Assembly: GCF_025698545.1 (NCBI RefSeq)
Contig: NC_068569.1
Span: 682,001 to 746,000, forward strand
Reading direction: 5' to 3'
Source of the DNA: Gossypium raimondii
Taxonomy: Eukaryota > Streptophyta > Magnoliopsida > Malvales > Malvaceae
Length of the DNA: 64,000 bases
The position numbers and the translations under genes are program-made. Positions 48,652 to 62,153 of this stretch are shown here, one piece after another (position 1 is the first letter of the stretch; every line of letters starts with the position of its first letter). Below the pieces are notes generated by a model. It was not told the origin of the DNA, did no database searches, and worked only from the letters and a program-made list of their open reading frames with translations.

Positions 48652-51308
48652 TTGATCATCCAAAAGTTTCAAGGAATAAAGATGACTGAGTTCTTCAATG
48701 GAGAGGTTTTTAAAGGGATGACGAGAGCTAAAATTATACGGATCAGAAAGATTGTATGGTGGGCAAATTACAAATAGCCGGCTACAAAGAAAAATTTGTG
48801 TTATTGCCGACTTTAACCGGCTAGACTTCTCTTTTCTCTCTTGTCTTACCTAACTGTGTGCTGTTTCAACCTCATTTAACACTAATTAAAATTTATAAAT
48901 TTTAGCCCTTTCTCCTACAGATTATAGGCTGATGAATGGTGATTTGGTTTATCTTATTTTAAATGAATTGAGCTTCAGAAAAAGGTGTGTGGAAGCTCAT
49001 TAACTTTTTGTTTTAATTTGTACATATAATAAGACAATATTTCAATTCCTTTTAGCTGTATTTTGACATTTGTTGATGCATTATGTTAATAATATTAATA
49101 TATTTTAAAGTTTTTTTATTTTGTTTGGACTATTCATCATCGATGGGATCAATTAAATTGAATGATTTAATTATAAATTTATATATAATAAATAACAAAG
49201 ATATATATAATTGGTTAATGATTTTCTACATTCTCTTCTACTTATTTCATATAAAATAAATTGTTAAAAGAATAATACAATTTTAGAAAAATAGGAAGGT
49301 TAATTCTTTGGGAGACTCATAGGGTGGAGTAATATAATAAAAATTAAGGTTTTTTTTAATTTTTTAAAAACAGGGTGACATTTGAATTCTATCAGTGGAG
49401 TTTTTTTAAATAATGTGTCAAATATAATTTTTATTTTTATATTATATTTAATTTGATTTGAGTTAAATACTGTTTTATTGATAATAATTTTAAAAAATAT
49501 TTAATATGAAATTATGTTTATTTTATAATTTTAATGACACGCATATAAAATTTATAAATAGTAAATAAATAAATGTTTTAAAAACATTAAAAGATTTATA
49601 CAATTGGGTGACTTAAATAATTTTTTGAATAATTCAATGATTATATTGTAATCTTTTTTTAGTTAAGTGATCAAACGAAAACTTATTCATAGTTTAGTGA
49701 GTAATAATGTAATTTATCTTATAAATTAATGTTCTAATAAAATAATATAACTTTAAGTAATTATTATTCTAAAATTTTAAATATCATTAAAATAATAAAT
49801 ATTTTTATTTCTTTAAAATTAATTTTAAAAAGAATAAATATAATCATTACCTATAATAAAATTACTTTAAATATATATAAAATTATAATGGTCATACTTT
49901 AACTTCGTATAGGTGACCTTACCTCTATTACTTAAGTTTAAATATACTAAGCCAAATTAAACTACCCTACACCTCTCTTCGGGACATCCTCTTTATTATC
50001 AATAAATGAAGACTAGATATCTAATAATTTGTGTAAATTATAATTTTAAATTTATTTTGTACGTGAGTTCTCTAATAATAGTATCATAAAGTCATGTTAT
50101 AATTTATTTCTTTTACACAAAATATGAATAAATTAGTGTACTTATATTTGGAACAATCCCATTGCAACAGGGAAGAGAAAAAGGATTTACAAATAAAAAA
50201 AAAATCAAACCTTAAACCTTTATACCAATTAACTTTAAATCTACAAAAATGACAATTATTGTTATCTCTGGGTAAATCCGTGGTTTTTCATTGTTTTCTT
50301 CTTCTTCCTTGTCCTTGACTGGAACCCAAATCCGAATGGCTTAACCACTTTTCTTTTTCTTTTTTCTTATCTTCATTTTTCAAAGAGTCAGACGGGACCT
50401 CTGCAAAACTCTAATCCAGATCCTAGTGAAATAATCTCTACATTGACGAAAGCTTGAAGGAAGGTGAACAAAAAAACTCAATCAATTTTTTATTTGAAGA
50501 TGTGCTTTTGAAAGTTTTCTCCTCTGGGTTTCTTTCTTTGGGAACCATCAAAGCAAAAAAAGAAAAAATCAATTAATTTTTTATCCCAACATTTGCTTTT
50601 GGATTTTTTTTTATTTGAAAATGTACTTTCTCCTCTATTGTCCATTGTCATTCTCCTAATAAAAATGGAAAAAATCTCCTAATTGTTAAAAAGGAAGGCT
50701 TCTCTGGAAAATACATCTCTTCATTCATTCTTTATTCGACATCCATGGCTTCTCTGAGATTTACACAAGGTTGGCCACAACGACAGGAAGTTCTTGCACA
50801 TAATAAATGGGGTTTTAACCCAAATCCAAGAATTGAAGGTGACCAAAATCCAGACTTCTAAAATAGAAGAAACACACGAGCTTTATGAATTATTGGAACA
50901 TCAAAATATTTAATAATGTTCTATGTTTCCATTGGATTTTCCAGGGAATTAAAATGAAAATATGTTTTAAATTAATGATTTTTGGATTATCTCAGAGTTT
51001 TAGTTAAAAATAAATATGCGATATCAGTAATTTGTTAATAAAAAAATATTGTTTGAAGGGATTAGTCTCAACAACTATTTTAACTAAAATGATTAAATTA
51101 ATATTTTTTAAATAACCTAAAAATCATATTTGGGAGGAAAATGAATAGTTTAGCCTGTAAAAATTTGAGCGGAAATAATTGGAATTTATTATGTGCTAAA
51201 CCCTCATTCCCCACCCAAAAACCCTTCAAAAGAATAGGCGCTCTCCGTTTCCCATCAGTATCTTAAAATTGCAATCCATTTCAAACCCCCCTTAAAACCC
51301 TTGAAATC
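48652..51308. other. Divergent intergenic region, AP2 gene and NUP43
   Basis: Holds both promoters, since the AP2 gene runs left and NUP43 runs right. It is AT-rich throughout. A diverged foldback fragment lies at about 49600-49720. An imperfect 60-base direct repeat with ATCAATT.ATTTTTTAT and TTGCTTTTG motifs occurs at about 50470-50520 and 50560-50610. No gene recognised. Confidence 0.5.
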
Positions 51309-53854
51309 ATGGCCTTTGCAGAGTCCCAAAACCCCTTACGAGTTCATAGAATCCCGCAGTCCAGGTACATCGACGCCGTCCGCTGGCTTTCACCGGTTTC
51401 TCCCTCCGACAGATTCGCAGCCATCGCCTATTTCGACGCTGATACCAACTCTCCCTCCATCGAAATCGCATACGTTGACCCAAACCCTCAAAGCTCGTCT
51501 CCAACCTTAACCCCTCAATCCTCATGGACCTCACCTTCTCGCATTTCGTCCCTCAAAACCGCCCACTCTACCCCTCAGCCTCTGCTAGCTGCCGCCACTT
51601 TCTCCGGTTCACTTCACATTTTGGCCTCTGATTTAATCAATGGAGGGGTGATGGAATCCGAGGCTACAGTTTCGGAGTTGGGGTTTCATTCCGGACCTGT
51701 GTCGGCCGTGGATTTAAGGGAAGGTGGGACTGAGTGCGTCAGTGTTGGAGAAGATGGTAGGGTGAATTTAGTGAGTTTTGTTGGGGATTCTTCGAAGCTG
51801 AGTTACAGGAGAATTTTCGACGCGAATGGGCTAGTGGGTTATACGGCGGTTAAGTGGGCATCTCCTAGTGAGTTTGCGACTGGTGGGTATGGATTTGGAA
51901 TACAATGGTGGGATCAGAGAACATCCGGTGGACCGGTTTTGCAGTTTAAGGGGAACTGGTGAGTGGACTTTCTTGATTTTATCATGGAAAAGAAAACAAG
52001 TAGTTCACTGTAATCTGTAGAGCTTATAGACTATAATGATCTTTAAAAAACCTTAATTTGCATTTATGAACTATTATGTTATTAGCCAATTTCCATCGGA
52101 ATGCTGATAAAAATGATTAGGTCCAAGCAAGGTGTCGATTTACTGAACAAATAGACCGAAACTAACCAAATTTGGTTCATTCAGTTCGGTTTTAAGGTGT
52201 TTTATTCAGTAGGGTTGGTTTTGCATGTTCCTAACTGTTGGCCATTGGCTTCGGCTTCAATTATTGACGATAACTTGAAAACCAGTAAATTAAACAGATT
52301 TTCTTTTGGCTGCATCTTTTCAGTTAATTTATTGATTCCATATACTCCTTGAGAACACTGTGTAGATGGTTTATTAACCGTAATCAAGCTGATTATAACT
52401 TGTTGCTTAAACATGCTTACGGTGCCATCATATCAAATAATGCTATTCTTATTCCCTTTTTAATGGTTACCTTACAGGTGCCAGGGTAAAACATCTGGAA
52501 TTGTACACTCAATTGATATTCATCCATCGCGGAAACACACTTGTCTGGTAAGGTTGCTGCTGCCTTCTCATTGTTATGCTTTTCCATTTCTCTGATACCA
52601 GTACTGGTATCATTTGAGATCAACTAACAGTTTTTTTTTTTGCTGCCGCAAGAAAACATCATAAACTAGAAAAGACGAAGGATAGAGAAGTACCATTAAT
52701 CGTTTTTCCACTTCTAAAGTTTTGTTAATTCTATCTAGTGGTTTTCCAGATTCTCTACTTTCCGTGCTAATAATTTTGTCTCTAAAAGTTGCATAATTTA
52801 TATGGGTGAAGTTGAAGACAAATTATAAACATAGTCTTGGGCTCTTGGCTTCGTTCTGCGATGAGTTTAAAGGGTAGCAAGAGTTAACGGTAGCCATGCT
52901 AGGATGTACTTGACAATCTTGTAATTCATGGAATATTTCTATGCAGATGGCTGCTGGCTTAAGCAGTTTTCAGTTACAGCACTTACCCTATATTTAACGT
53001 AAAATGGTCTCTTTTCAGTGTTATTTCATCCAATTCTCTGCTTCCTACTGAAATCAGTTTTTGGCTATGTAGTTATTTATGTCACAAATTCTTTCTTATG
53101 CATCTAAGCAATACGAAAAGCTTGATGTAGCATTAAAACAATATCGGGAAAAGCTTTAAGAGTTTGTGTTTGTCAAATTGAAATTTGTGTTTACTTCTTT
53201 GGTGATAACTCAATTTCCATGCTTGAAGGTTTTAACAATTTCTATTTGCTTGAGATCTTGCTGATTTTCATTTTTTCTAGCATTTCATAGGCAGGGGGCT
53301 CTTCAGGCACTGTATTTGCTTGGGATCGTAGAGCTGCACAACAGCCTATTGTTCTTTCTGGTGCTGGGACAGGTGAGGCTCCCAATTCTTTGTTATCTGA
53401 AAGCGAGGTTTGGGAAGTTCAATATGATCGCTACACTAGGCGTTCGAACATTAGCAACATCTCTTCCACACGGATTCTACCTGTTATGATCTGCTCTGAA
53501 GATGGAATCCTCGCAGTAATCGAACAAGGTAAGCAGTTCCTTAAGCACAACTATTATGAATTGGACAGAACAATAGCTAAAGTTGAGACTTACATCAAAA
53601 GATCTCATTGCTGACAAGTATAATATTCTACCGTGTAGGTGAAGAACCCTTGGAGCTGTTAGCCGAACCCTGTGCAATTAACAGCTTTGACATTGATCAG
53701 CAGAACCCTTCGGTAAATAGAAACTTCATCTTGCTGATCTTTAACTCCTAAAGCATAAATAGGAAGTTCCTTACAACAGTTAAATTGCAATACCGTGCAG
53801 AATGTTATATGTAGCTTGGAATGGGAATCGTTAGCCATCTTGACAAGGTCTTGA
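51309..53854 (+). CDS. NUP43: Nuclear pore protein NUP43 (WD40)
   Basis: WD40-repeat nucleoporin of the outer-ring NUP107-160 (Y) complex at the nuclear envelope. Five exons (51309-51958, 52478-52547, 53291-53528, 53639-53712, 53801-53854) give 361 residues, the same length I recall for Arabidopsis At4g30840. WD-like blades are visible around residues 18-50 (DAVRWLSP, AIAYFD), 130-170 (SVGEDGRVNLVSF), 190-216 (GGYGFGIQWWDQR), 228-262 (GIVHSIDIHPS, GGSSGTVFAWDRR) and at the C-terminus (NVICSLEW). The start is the only ATG preceding the conserved text. The intron at 52548-53290 is the longest (743 bases). Confidence 0.93.
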
Positions 53855-54600
53855 TATGAAGAAACAAACCTGTCGGTAAGAAACACAACTTAAGCAGTGA
53901 TCAGTGAAGTTGAGGATATTGAATATCATTAGGCCATTCTGCAGGTCTTAGTAGAAATAGAACGACTAATTATTTGGGTTCTCAAAGTGGATATGCCCTG
54001 GGAAATATATTATATCAACCCATAAAATGGAATGGATTGTTTCCATTTGGCTTAATAGATGTGCAAGGAAGAAAGAAAGTTACCCATTTGATGGTTAAAC
54101 CTAAAATCACATGTCTTCTTCATTAGCCATTACGTTTGAAGCTTGCTTGAAAAAAATTGATTAAATTGAATCTAATTCGAATTTGTTTGATTGGAACATG
54201 AGGTTTTGTTTGGCTTAGAATGGAATTTAAATTAATTTAAAAGCTTTAATGAATCGTTTAAATTTTTTTTTTATAATCGTTTATAATATTTAATTCTTTT
54301 TATAATAGAATTCATATCATATCATTAAACTGCATCAGATGTGGCGAACAGCAAGGATAAAACAGATCGAAGTGAGAATTACCGATAAATCATTGTTACA
54401 ATATATAAATCACAAGTGATTTCTTTCTTATCATACAAGAACACGACACAAATAATTCTGCAAACACCCAACAATGGTGGAAGAACCACAAGAAGCAAAC
54501 AAAAAGGAACCTCACACAAGTAAGGTGGAATGAAACGAATGTCTAAAAAACCATCTATGTATTCCCTAAGAGATTCAACCAAACCATCTATTTTGAAGTG
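53855..54600. other. Convergent intergenic region
   Basis: The 3' flanks of NUP43 (plus) and the proline-rich protein (minus) meet here. AT-rich, with no feature recognised. Confidence 0.5.
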
Positions 54601-54963
54601 CTAGTTTTTGGCCGGTGGTGGCGAGAAGAATGGAATAGATGGCATAGTAGCTGGTATTGTAGGGAAGGAGGGAATGTTCGGCAGAGGTGGCATGCTCAGT
54701 TTTGGGGCATTAGGTATGGTCGGCAATGTTGGCATGGTAGGAAGTGGAGGTAGAGCACCAGGCTTGGGTAACGATGGCTGAGTGGTTGGCAATGTCGGTA
54801 TTGTTGGTTGTGGGAGATTTGGGATAGATGGCAATGGTGGTAACGTTACTCTAGGCAACGTTGGTGGCATCTGAAGGAGATGACGAGCTGTTACCCCGAC
54901 ATTGATGTTTGATAATGATAAAGCCATGAAAATTGCTAAGACAAAACAATTTGAAGTGGCCAT
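54601..54963 (-). CDS. Secreted proline-rich cell-wall protein (PELPK-like)
   Basis: Single-exon gene for 120 residues. A signal peptide (residues 1-26, hydrophobic VLAIFMALSL core, likely cut before RHLLQ) leads to a Pro/Leu-rich domain built from irregular PxLP, PTLPT, PSIPN and PPLP units with very few charged residues. The ARHLLQ junction after the signal peptide is typical of PELPK1-type wall proteins of Arabidopsis. Such proteins are hydroxylated and placed in the apoplast (inference). The ATG at 54963 is the first in frame after a TATA box; the 48 bases upstream are open but contain no ATG. Function in detail is unknown. Confidence 0.8.
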   Translation of the reverse strand: MATSNCFVLAIFMALSLSNINVGVTARHLLQMPPTLPRVTLPPLPSIPNLPQPTIPTLPTTQPSLPKPGALPPLPTMPTLPTIPNAPKLSMPPLPNIPSFPTIPATMPSIPFFSPPPAKN

Positions 54964-55017
54964 TTCTGGAGACTGTTGTGTGAATGTTTGAAGTGAGGAA
55001 AACAATAACAAGTCTGG

Positions 55018-55024
55018 ATTTATA
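55018..55024 (-). promoter_or_regulatory. TATA box of the proline-rich protein gene
   Basis: TATAAAT on the minus strand, 55 to 61 bases upstream of the ATG at 54963, with an A/C-rich short leader between. This fits a strong, compact plant promoter. Confidence 0.7.
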
Positions 55025-56218
55025 TGGGCAAGAAGAAGGGGGCACGGTTTCTCGGGTTGTTGATTACTGATCGTATATGGTTGGAAAAAGATAGCATATA
55101 GTGGTTTTAAATGTTTTGTTAGTTCATCTTCTTATTGACGCGGGGTTAAAAAAAATGTTAAATGTAGTTGTGGTTGGCCAGAATCTACCTGTATGAGGTG
55201 GTCAACATGTCAAAGTAGTACGTAGACCATAGCAGCCATAACTTAATTGTTTCATTTGGTTACTCTTATGAGATGGGCAAAAATGAAGTGAACTAAAATG
55301 TGATTTAAGAATTGAGTGTAAAATAAAACGTGTTTAAAAGTTTAAAGATGGAAGAGAGACTAAAAACTAATTTACCAATGGTAAAAGCTTAATTTTATTT
55401 AGGTTAGCAAACTGTCCAAAAACTAATTTTTTTTTACCAACTTAATGTTGCATTTGTAATAAAATCAAACTTTTTATTTCATAAATGATGAAAAAGTGCT
55501 AGTTCTATGAAAATTTACATTTAAATTTATAAAATATTGTTCATTTTAATCGGACACTCACATCTAACTTGTGAGATATTGCTCATAGTTCGAGCCTATT
55601 CATATATTGAATCTTGATGTGAGTGTTACATGAGCCACATCCAACATCTTGGTAATACGAGACTAGGCATATAAACTAAAGTAACTATAATAGCCAGCAC
55701 CGTATCGATCAAAGTTTTAGTATATTTCAACTATACTAAACTATATCAATTGGTATATTTTAAACCAAAGTCTTTTTTTTTTTTAATTTTAACCATTCCA
55801 TTTTTTTCTATAATTACATTTCAAATTAATAATTATTAAATGAAATTATTCAACTTAATAATTTTAAATTGTAAGTTTACATAGTGTTTTTTTCCTTTTA
55901 ATTCCACGAACGATATTTGTGTGCCCAAAAGAGGGATTCTCAGACGATTATAATTTTACAAGTCAAAGAAATGAGATGGACCTCGTTAAACATAAAAGGC
56001 AAATGCTGAGAAATATTTACAGATTTTTTTTCCCTTCTTTTTACATATCTGGAAAGAGTAGCTTTATGAACAAAGGAGATTTAAAGTAGCCTGTACAATA
56101 GGAAAATCTAGTTCCAACTGCAACCATGATAGAAATTTATCTTCTGAATATTTTATAATGTATGTACAGTTTGGTTTCTTCCATCATGTCTCAGCATCTG
56201 CACTTTTCGGGGCAGGGA
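55025..56218. other. Intergenic region upstream of the proline-rich gene
   Basis: Promoter side of the proline-rich protein gene and 3' untranslated region of ATG11 (from about 56000). AT-rich, with no other gene recognised. Confidence 0.5.
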
Positions 56219-59200
56219 TCAGGAAGGAGGTGGTGAATGAATGGCGGTATCAGGTAACATGGCTACTGTCACTACGAAGTATTCACATCCAGTTGGGAGG
56301 CCATAGGGGTTCAAACTTGATCCAGAATTCATGGTGTTAGATGTTAGTTGCTCTGCAGGATCCGCCCTGCCACGATCAGGTCTAGTTGATGAAGACAGCA
56401 GTGGCTTCACAGTTTGACGCTCGATGTGCACAATCTGCCCGACGATGTAGCTTGGTTGGCTTGGGAGATGATCGGTAAACAAAGCCACAGATTCAGCAGA
56501 CAAGTAGTAGTTGGAGCAGTTTCGGGTGATTGCCTCGTAATGCCCAGATGAATTTAGTACAAATGCAGCAATCTCATGGACTTGCAAGCGGCTAAATGAT
56601 ATCTTTTCCTTGCTTGCCTGAAAGCACGAATATTGAACCATTTAGTTAAACAGCAAAAAGATATCTTATACAAGTGCTTTGCCAGACCTAGACATAAGAC
56701 ATGGCATAAACAAGTCTCATCCACCAAATTATGAAGTTGAGTTACCTGCTTCTCAAGTTGATGCTTAGTGTACAGGGTTTTAACCAGCTCATTTTTCTCT
56801 TCCAATTCTTTCTTAAGCTGTTCAGTTAAAGCTTCAATGTTAGTGTACTTCTCGTGCAGCTCTTCACGATGCCTTGATAAGAAACCAACTTTTTCGGCAA
56901 GCACCCGGATGCATTTGCGGAACTCAGCAGAGCCATCATCCTCACTATCACTAATGGAACTGAAAATTTCATAGCACAGATATTTGGACAATGGTCATTA
57001 AACTTTCAATCATGGAAGTAGGGGAAAAAAGAGCAGTTCAAAACTTCAGATAATATAATGTTATGCCTATATATCACCCTTTAGACTTCTATGGGAATAG
57101 ATAGTAGAAGTTTCTCTTCTTCCCCAAAAAGAGGTTGAAAGGGAAAAGCAAAACCCATTTCAACCAACATTTTTATAATGAAAACCACTTCCTAGAATGC
57201 TAAGGACCTAAAAGTCTTATTATGTTTACATTTCATTTTTGTGCAGGGACTCAGAACAACAAAATTTATAAAATTGAGAACAAAAGTTTCTACTTGGTTT
57301 TCTTCAACTCTTTTGCCCCTAATAATGGCCTACCAGTGGAAAAGAAATAGAGGCAGTGTGCAAACAAAACGGGAAGGAACTACTGTCACAACCACTGTAG
57401 CAAGTAACTTACTTGGCCAAAGACTGAGCCAAAGCACGCAAAGAATCAGCAAAACCAGCCATCCCACCAGGAGCATAGACACAATTTCTAAGTCTTTCAA
57501 AAAGACTACGCATCTTAATAGCTGATGCACGGAGCGCACTATACTCTGAGGCCCTCCGCTCAGCAGCACAACGATGGCTTTGGGCTTCCTCTCTTGCTTC
57601 ATGCAAACAATTCTCCAAGTGAGCACAGTTCATCTGTACCCAGGGAGGGAAAATTAGGGTTTAGAACAAGAATATTTGATCAAATAGCAGAATTTACAAT
57701 ATAAAGGTAAATCACACAAGTTAGACTTTACTTCTACATTTTCTCAAATCAAATTTCATTGGCAGTGCAATGAGCTGTATCTGGATGCTATGTGCATACA
57801 CTTGGAATGGAGAGTAGAAAACAATATTCCAAATAATAACACCAAATAAGTTCAAAATTTCTCTATAATAATATATAAAGGATCTCCTGAGTTTACTTGT
57901 AACCTCCTAAGTTATAAGAAAATTGGTCAGTCATCCACATGGCCACTTAGTCCAACTTCCTATTTATTAGGTTTCTCTCACTTCTAAAAAGTTACATTTA
58001 GGACTGAAAAATTGTTTTGTATAGTATGATCCAATCCTGCCTCTCTACTCACCTGCATTGCGGGTGCCACTAGGCTAGTACAGATAAAATAAGCAATTTA
58101 CTCGTACATCTACCCAGAAGAGTAAACATCATAAATGAACACCCTGAACTAAGAAACAAATGAAGTAAACGGTACTGAAGTAAACAATAAGCAGCATAAT
58201 GCATTCATTTCCACATCCATATTATACTCCAGCAACAGACAAGTATAGCCCTATGATGCCAGCTGGAGATAGGTAGCCCAACCATACCAAGTTTCATCCC
58301 CACTTTCACATAAAGGTCCAGCTAACTTAGTGTGCTAAAGAAGGTATATGACATCAAATGATGTAGTTTATAATGTGCCAGGAGAATTCTAGTAACTTCC
58401 ATGTGGTAGCTAACATGAATACATAAAAACTGACAAGTTCAATGAAGAACAGTTTGAAATGCAAATATAGTCGGTTCAAGCTCTTAAATCTCAGGAAAAC
58501 CAAAATGAAAAGAGAGGGAAGAAATTTCTTCTAGAACTACCTGAGACTCATCAAGAAGTTTACGACTAGTTTCCATCTCCCTCCCGAGCATGGAAACCTC
58601 ATCCAAAGCATCCTTAAGCTTGGTTTCAGTTTCACTTAATTGGTTCAACTTCTCTGCAAGTGCATTTTGCAATTCCAACACAAGATCCTCCCTAACTTTC
58701 GAATCTAAGCCTAGCTCAGCTGCTGTCCCACAAGGTAAAGCATTCAGAGGCTCAGGCATGTATTCAGCAGTAGAACTGTTAGCGAGAGACATGCCAGACT
58801 GTCCCACCGTCCTATCTTTTCCATCTTTGACACCAACTTCTTGTTCTTCTTGTTGTGGCTCTTGCATTGATGAGTCCAAATGAGGGTTGAGCATTCCAGA
58901 TGACTCCATCATATTCTCATCAATCCCTTCTCGACCTTTGCTTGACTGCCTTCCAAACTGTCCCAACTTTGCATCCAAAGAATTTGAAATGCAAGAAACC
59001 TCATCCATAGGCTCAGATGTAGATATACGAGGCACATTCACTTCACAACCTGAGATTTGTGGCTTGCAATTATCCTCATCCTTTGAAGCTAGAAGGCCAT
59101 AGTCAGTGGCATTGTTAGTCATAGAAAGCTTCTGCCCCTGTGAATACTGATCAGACAATCTCTGCTCCAGTTCCTGAATGCGCTTTTCATATGAATCGCA

Positions 59201-62153
59201 CTGCATTTGTTTTGCCTTGAGCATTTGTTGCAGGTGTTTTCCATACTCATCTTTTAAATGCAAGGCTTCAGCAGTCTTTTCCGCAGCATTTTTCAATAAA
59301 GTATTGACTTTACTATCATCGAGTGATTCATACTCAAATTCAGGACCAAGAGAACAAATCAGGGCTATCGCAGAAGCAAGTTCAGCCTTCAGTTTTGCAT
59401 TCTCAACTTCCATCTTGCTAGTTCCAGCAATCTCAACCAATTCACATCCCTCAAGAAAGTCATCGGAATCATCTTTTCCAAGAGTATCTACATTGATCTC
59501 TTCAGTATCAGCAGAATGAGAACTCTCATTCAACAAGGAACTTGAACCTCTTGAGCTAGCAGGTTTGGTAGGCAGTCCTGATAAATACTCAGGTGCGTAA
59601 TGGTCCAGGTCAGGAATATCAATATCGAGCAATGAAGTGTCAAAAGGAGCTATATTGACATCACACTGGTTAGGGGTATCATATAACCCCATGGAAGCCA
59701 GTACATCTTTGGGTATATACAAACCATGTGCCTTTAAAAACTCCTCTCGTCTCCTGACCTCAACTTCTCTCTTTGTTGCAAGCCTCTCGGCCAGCTGACC
59801 AGCCATGCCCATGTAAAGCTTCATAGAAGCCTTTCTTCTAACTATTTCAGCAAGACATGCTCTATATGCAGGACCAATTCCGCGGACCAACTTAAGGTCC
59901 ATAAATAGATCTTCCTGGCGCACCATTGCCTCTTTGAAAACAGGAAACTGCAGTTTGACATCCTTGATGTGATATGTAACATAAGTTGTCTTTTGCATGT
60001 ATGTGTGAACAAAGATGTTCATTTCATTCTTCTTATCCTTGCAAAAGTCAAGCAGCTTTGATATTGCATGTTCACAAGCCAGCATCTTTGGCAGATGATT
60101 TTTGTCATGGACATCATACATAGGACCCAGGGCTGAAACTGCGTCATGAGGACGAAGGGAGGAAGACAATTGGGAGCACACACAGTCATCTACAAGCTTC
60201 TTTACTGTATTGACATCTTTGCTGCAGGATAAGACATGCAAAGTCATCAATTTCAAACATAATGAAATTTTAAGGAGATAATTATTAGAGATCATTGCAA
60301 CATAACTGCAAAAAAAAAAAAAAAACTGCAAATTACAAAGCACTTGAGAAAACAGCATATTAAACAAAAATTAACCTTATGCTCAAGCAAATCTAAGATC
60401 CATTCGGATCTCAGAAAGTAGAGTAGAAAGGAAATAAGGGTTATTAAATTGTCTACGACTTAAATTTCAATTTCTCAAACTCAAATACATTCTAGGAGGA
60501 AAAGTGTATATAACTAGGATTAGAAGAAATATTTTGCACTAATGTCCAAATGCAATTTTGATTGCTATTTAAAGGTCCAAAAAGCATTTAAGACCAGATT
60601 GGACTAGTATGAGATTAAGCCACCTCCCCCCAATCTTGTGCTTGAAACATTCTTCAGCTGGCACTATTTTAGAAGGATATACATGAGTTACTATATGCTC
60701 AATCAAAAGATCTAAACACCAGAAGTGGTCTCCGACAGTTCATAGCCATACAGACATGAGGAATCCCATTATTAAACCTCCACCAAATCGTTAAGTCACT
60801 TAAGACTTGACGAAAGGCTTATTATATTAACTTTATATGCAACTTCTATCAATCCTCGTCATTCAGTAAAGTGATTCGCTTTGAATTCATCAGTGCCCAT
60901 GGATATTGGTTAGTTACTTAATAAACCAGACATCACTAACATCAAGCTCACATTTCCATTTTGGATTCCAAAAAAAATTTCCAGGAGAACATGCAGATCA
61001 GAAATTTAACCTAAGTTGCATGTCTAAACATTCATTAAACATTACTAGAGAATCATACAAAGCAAAGTTCATAAGAACAAAAAAAAAAAAAAACCAATGA
61101 TTTGCCATATTGCTTGGAAACATTCAAAATCTCAAACTTATCCCTTTAAGAACAACTATCCAATATAAAGAGGGGAAAACAAAAGAATGCATAAACCAAA
61201 AGAGCAAACCTTAAGGACTGCATAATGCTCTTTTGTTCATTCAGGTATCGCTGATGCTCTTTAATGGTTAGCTCTAAATTCTTAATAGGCAAGGAAGCCT
61301 TCAAAGTGAACAAGTCCTCTACTTTTCGCTTCACTTCACCGAACATCTGATTGAGCTGTACAACTTTGTTCTCAAATTGCTTGTGGGAGCTGTTACAATT
61401 TTCGGCCGACTTCCTTAGGTTATCTTCCTTCACAAAATCCGATAAACATTTCCTAGTAGCAGTCTGTAATGCAGGGTGAAGCTTGGTGGATCTTAACTTC
61501 TGCATATCCTTATCAAAGTTCGCCAACAGATCAGCATGATAACGATGTTGTTGCTTATACCGCTTCATGAATTCCGAGCAATTTTGCTGAATCATCCTAT
61601 AATATTGATCTAAATTACCCCTTGCAACGTCCAATGCTCTCTCCTGAACCTTCTGTTCCCCCAAAAGCCTTTCGCAATGATCAAACTTAGCTACCGTTCG
61701 CTTATATATAGCAAGTCCTTGCTCATAATGGTACCTAAACAGCCTCTCATAAGAAGGTAAAGCCTTCAAAGCAGGATCAAGAGCATCGTCCAAAGGATGA
61801 GGGTCAGTCGAAGAAGCTATCGGTCGGGGTTCTGGGACTTCAACTATATCAACTTGCTCTGGTGGTGGTGGTGGGGAATGGGTTTGCAGCCTTGATTTGT
61901 TAAATATGAAGACTTCACGGTCGCTGGAAGGAAGCTTATATGAAGAAAGTGGCCTTTGTGGCTCAAGTTTCAACTCCGCGCATAGAACGAGCTGATCATT
62001 GAAGTGAATTCCGGACTCGACTTCAATCGATTGCATAACTGTCTCCACCAATGTAGTCTCATTGCAATCGAGCTCAAACGAATGTCCGTTTTCAGCTATA
62101 TGAACCAAAAGCTTCCCATCAGGAATCAGATTATGTGTAATACTTGAGCTCAT
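56219..62153 (-). CDS. ATG11: Autophagy-related protein 11 (FIP200-like scaffold)
   Basis: Scaffold of the ATG1/ATG13 kinase complex that supports autophagosome formation and selective cargo such as mitochondria and chloroplast parts. Five exons (62153-61210, 60221-58541, 57633-57413, 56959-56746, 56617-56219) give 1152 residues, the normal plant length. Seen: an N-terminal ubiquitin-like region (about 10-100, LVHIAENGHSFELD), a long alpha-helical APG17-like segment to about 520, coiled coils at about 620-700 and 800-1000, and the C-terminal claw domain in exon 5 (about 1021-1152, LSAESVALF, YFVVTVAML). The Pro run PPPPP at about 110 is a linker. The frame is open upstream but has no ATG. A 5' leader intron is likely (acceptor near 62179). 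Confidence 0.95.

Noticed and set aside
48652-48672. Seven-residue N-terminal extension of the AP2 factor
   Set aside because: The upstream frame has no ATG for over 100 bases; the extension would need a TTG start. The ATG at 48651 was used.
54964-55011. Longer N-terminus of the proline-rich protein
   Set aside because: It would start at a TTG. The ATG at 54963 starts a canonical signal peptide.
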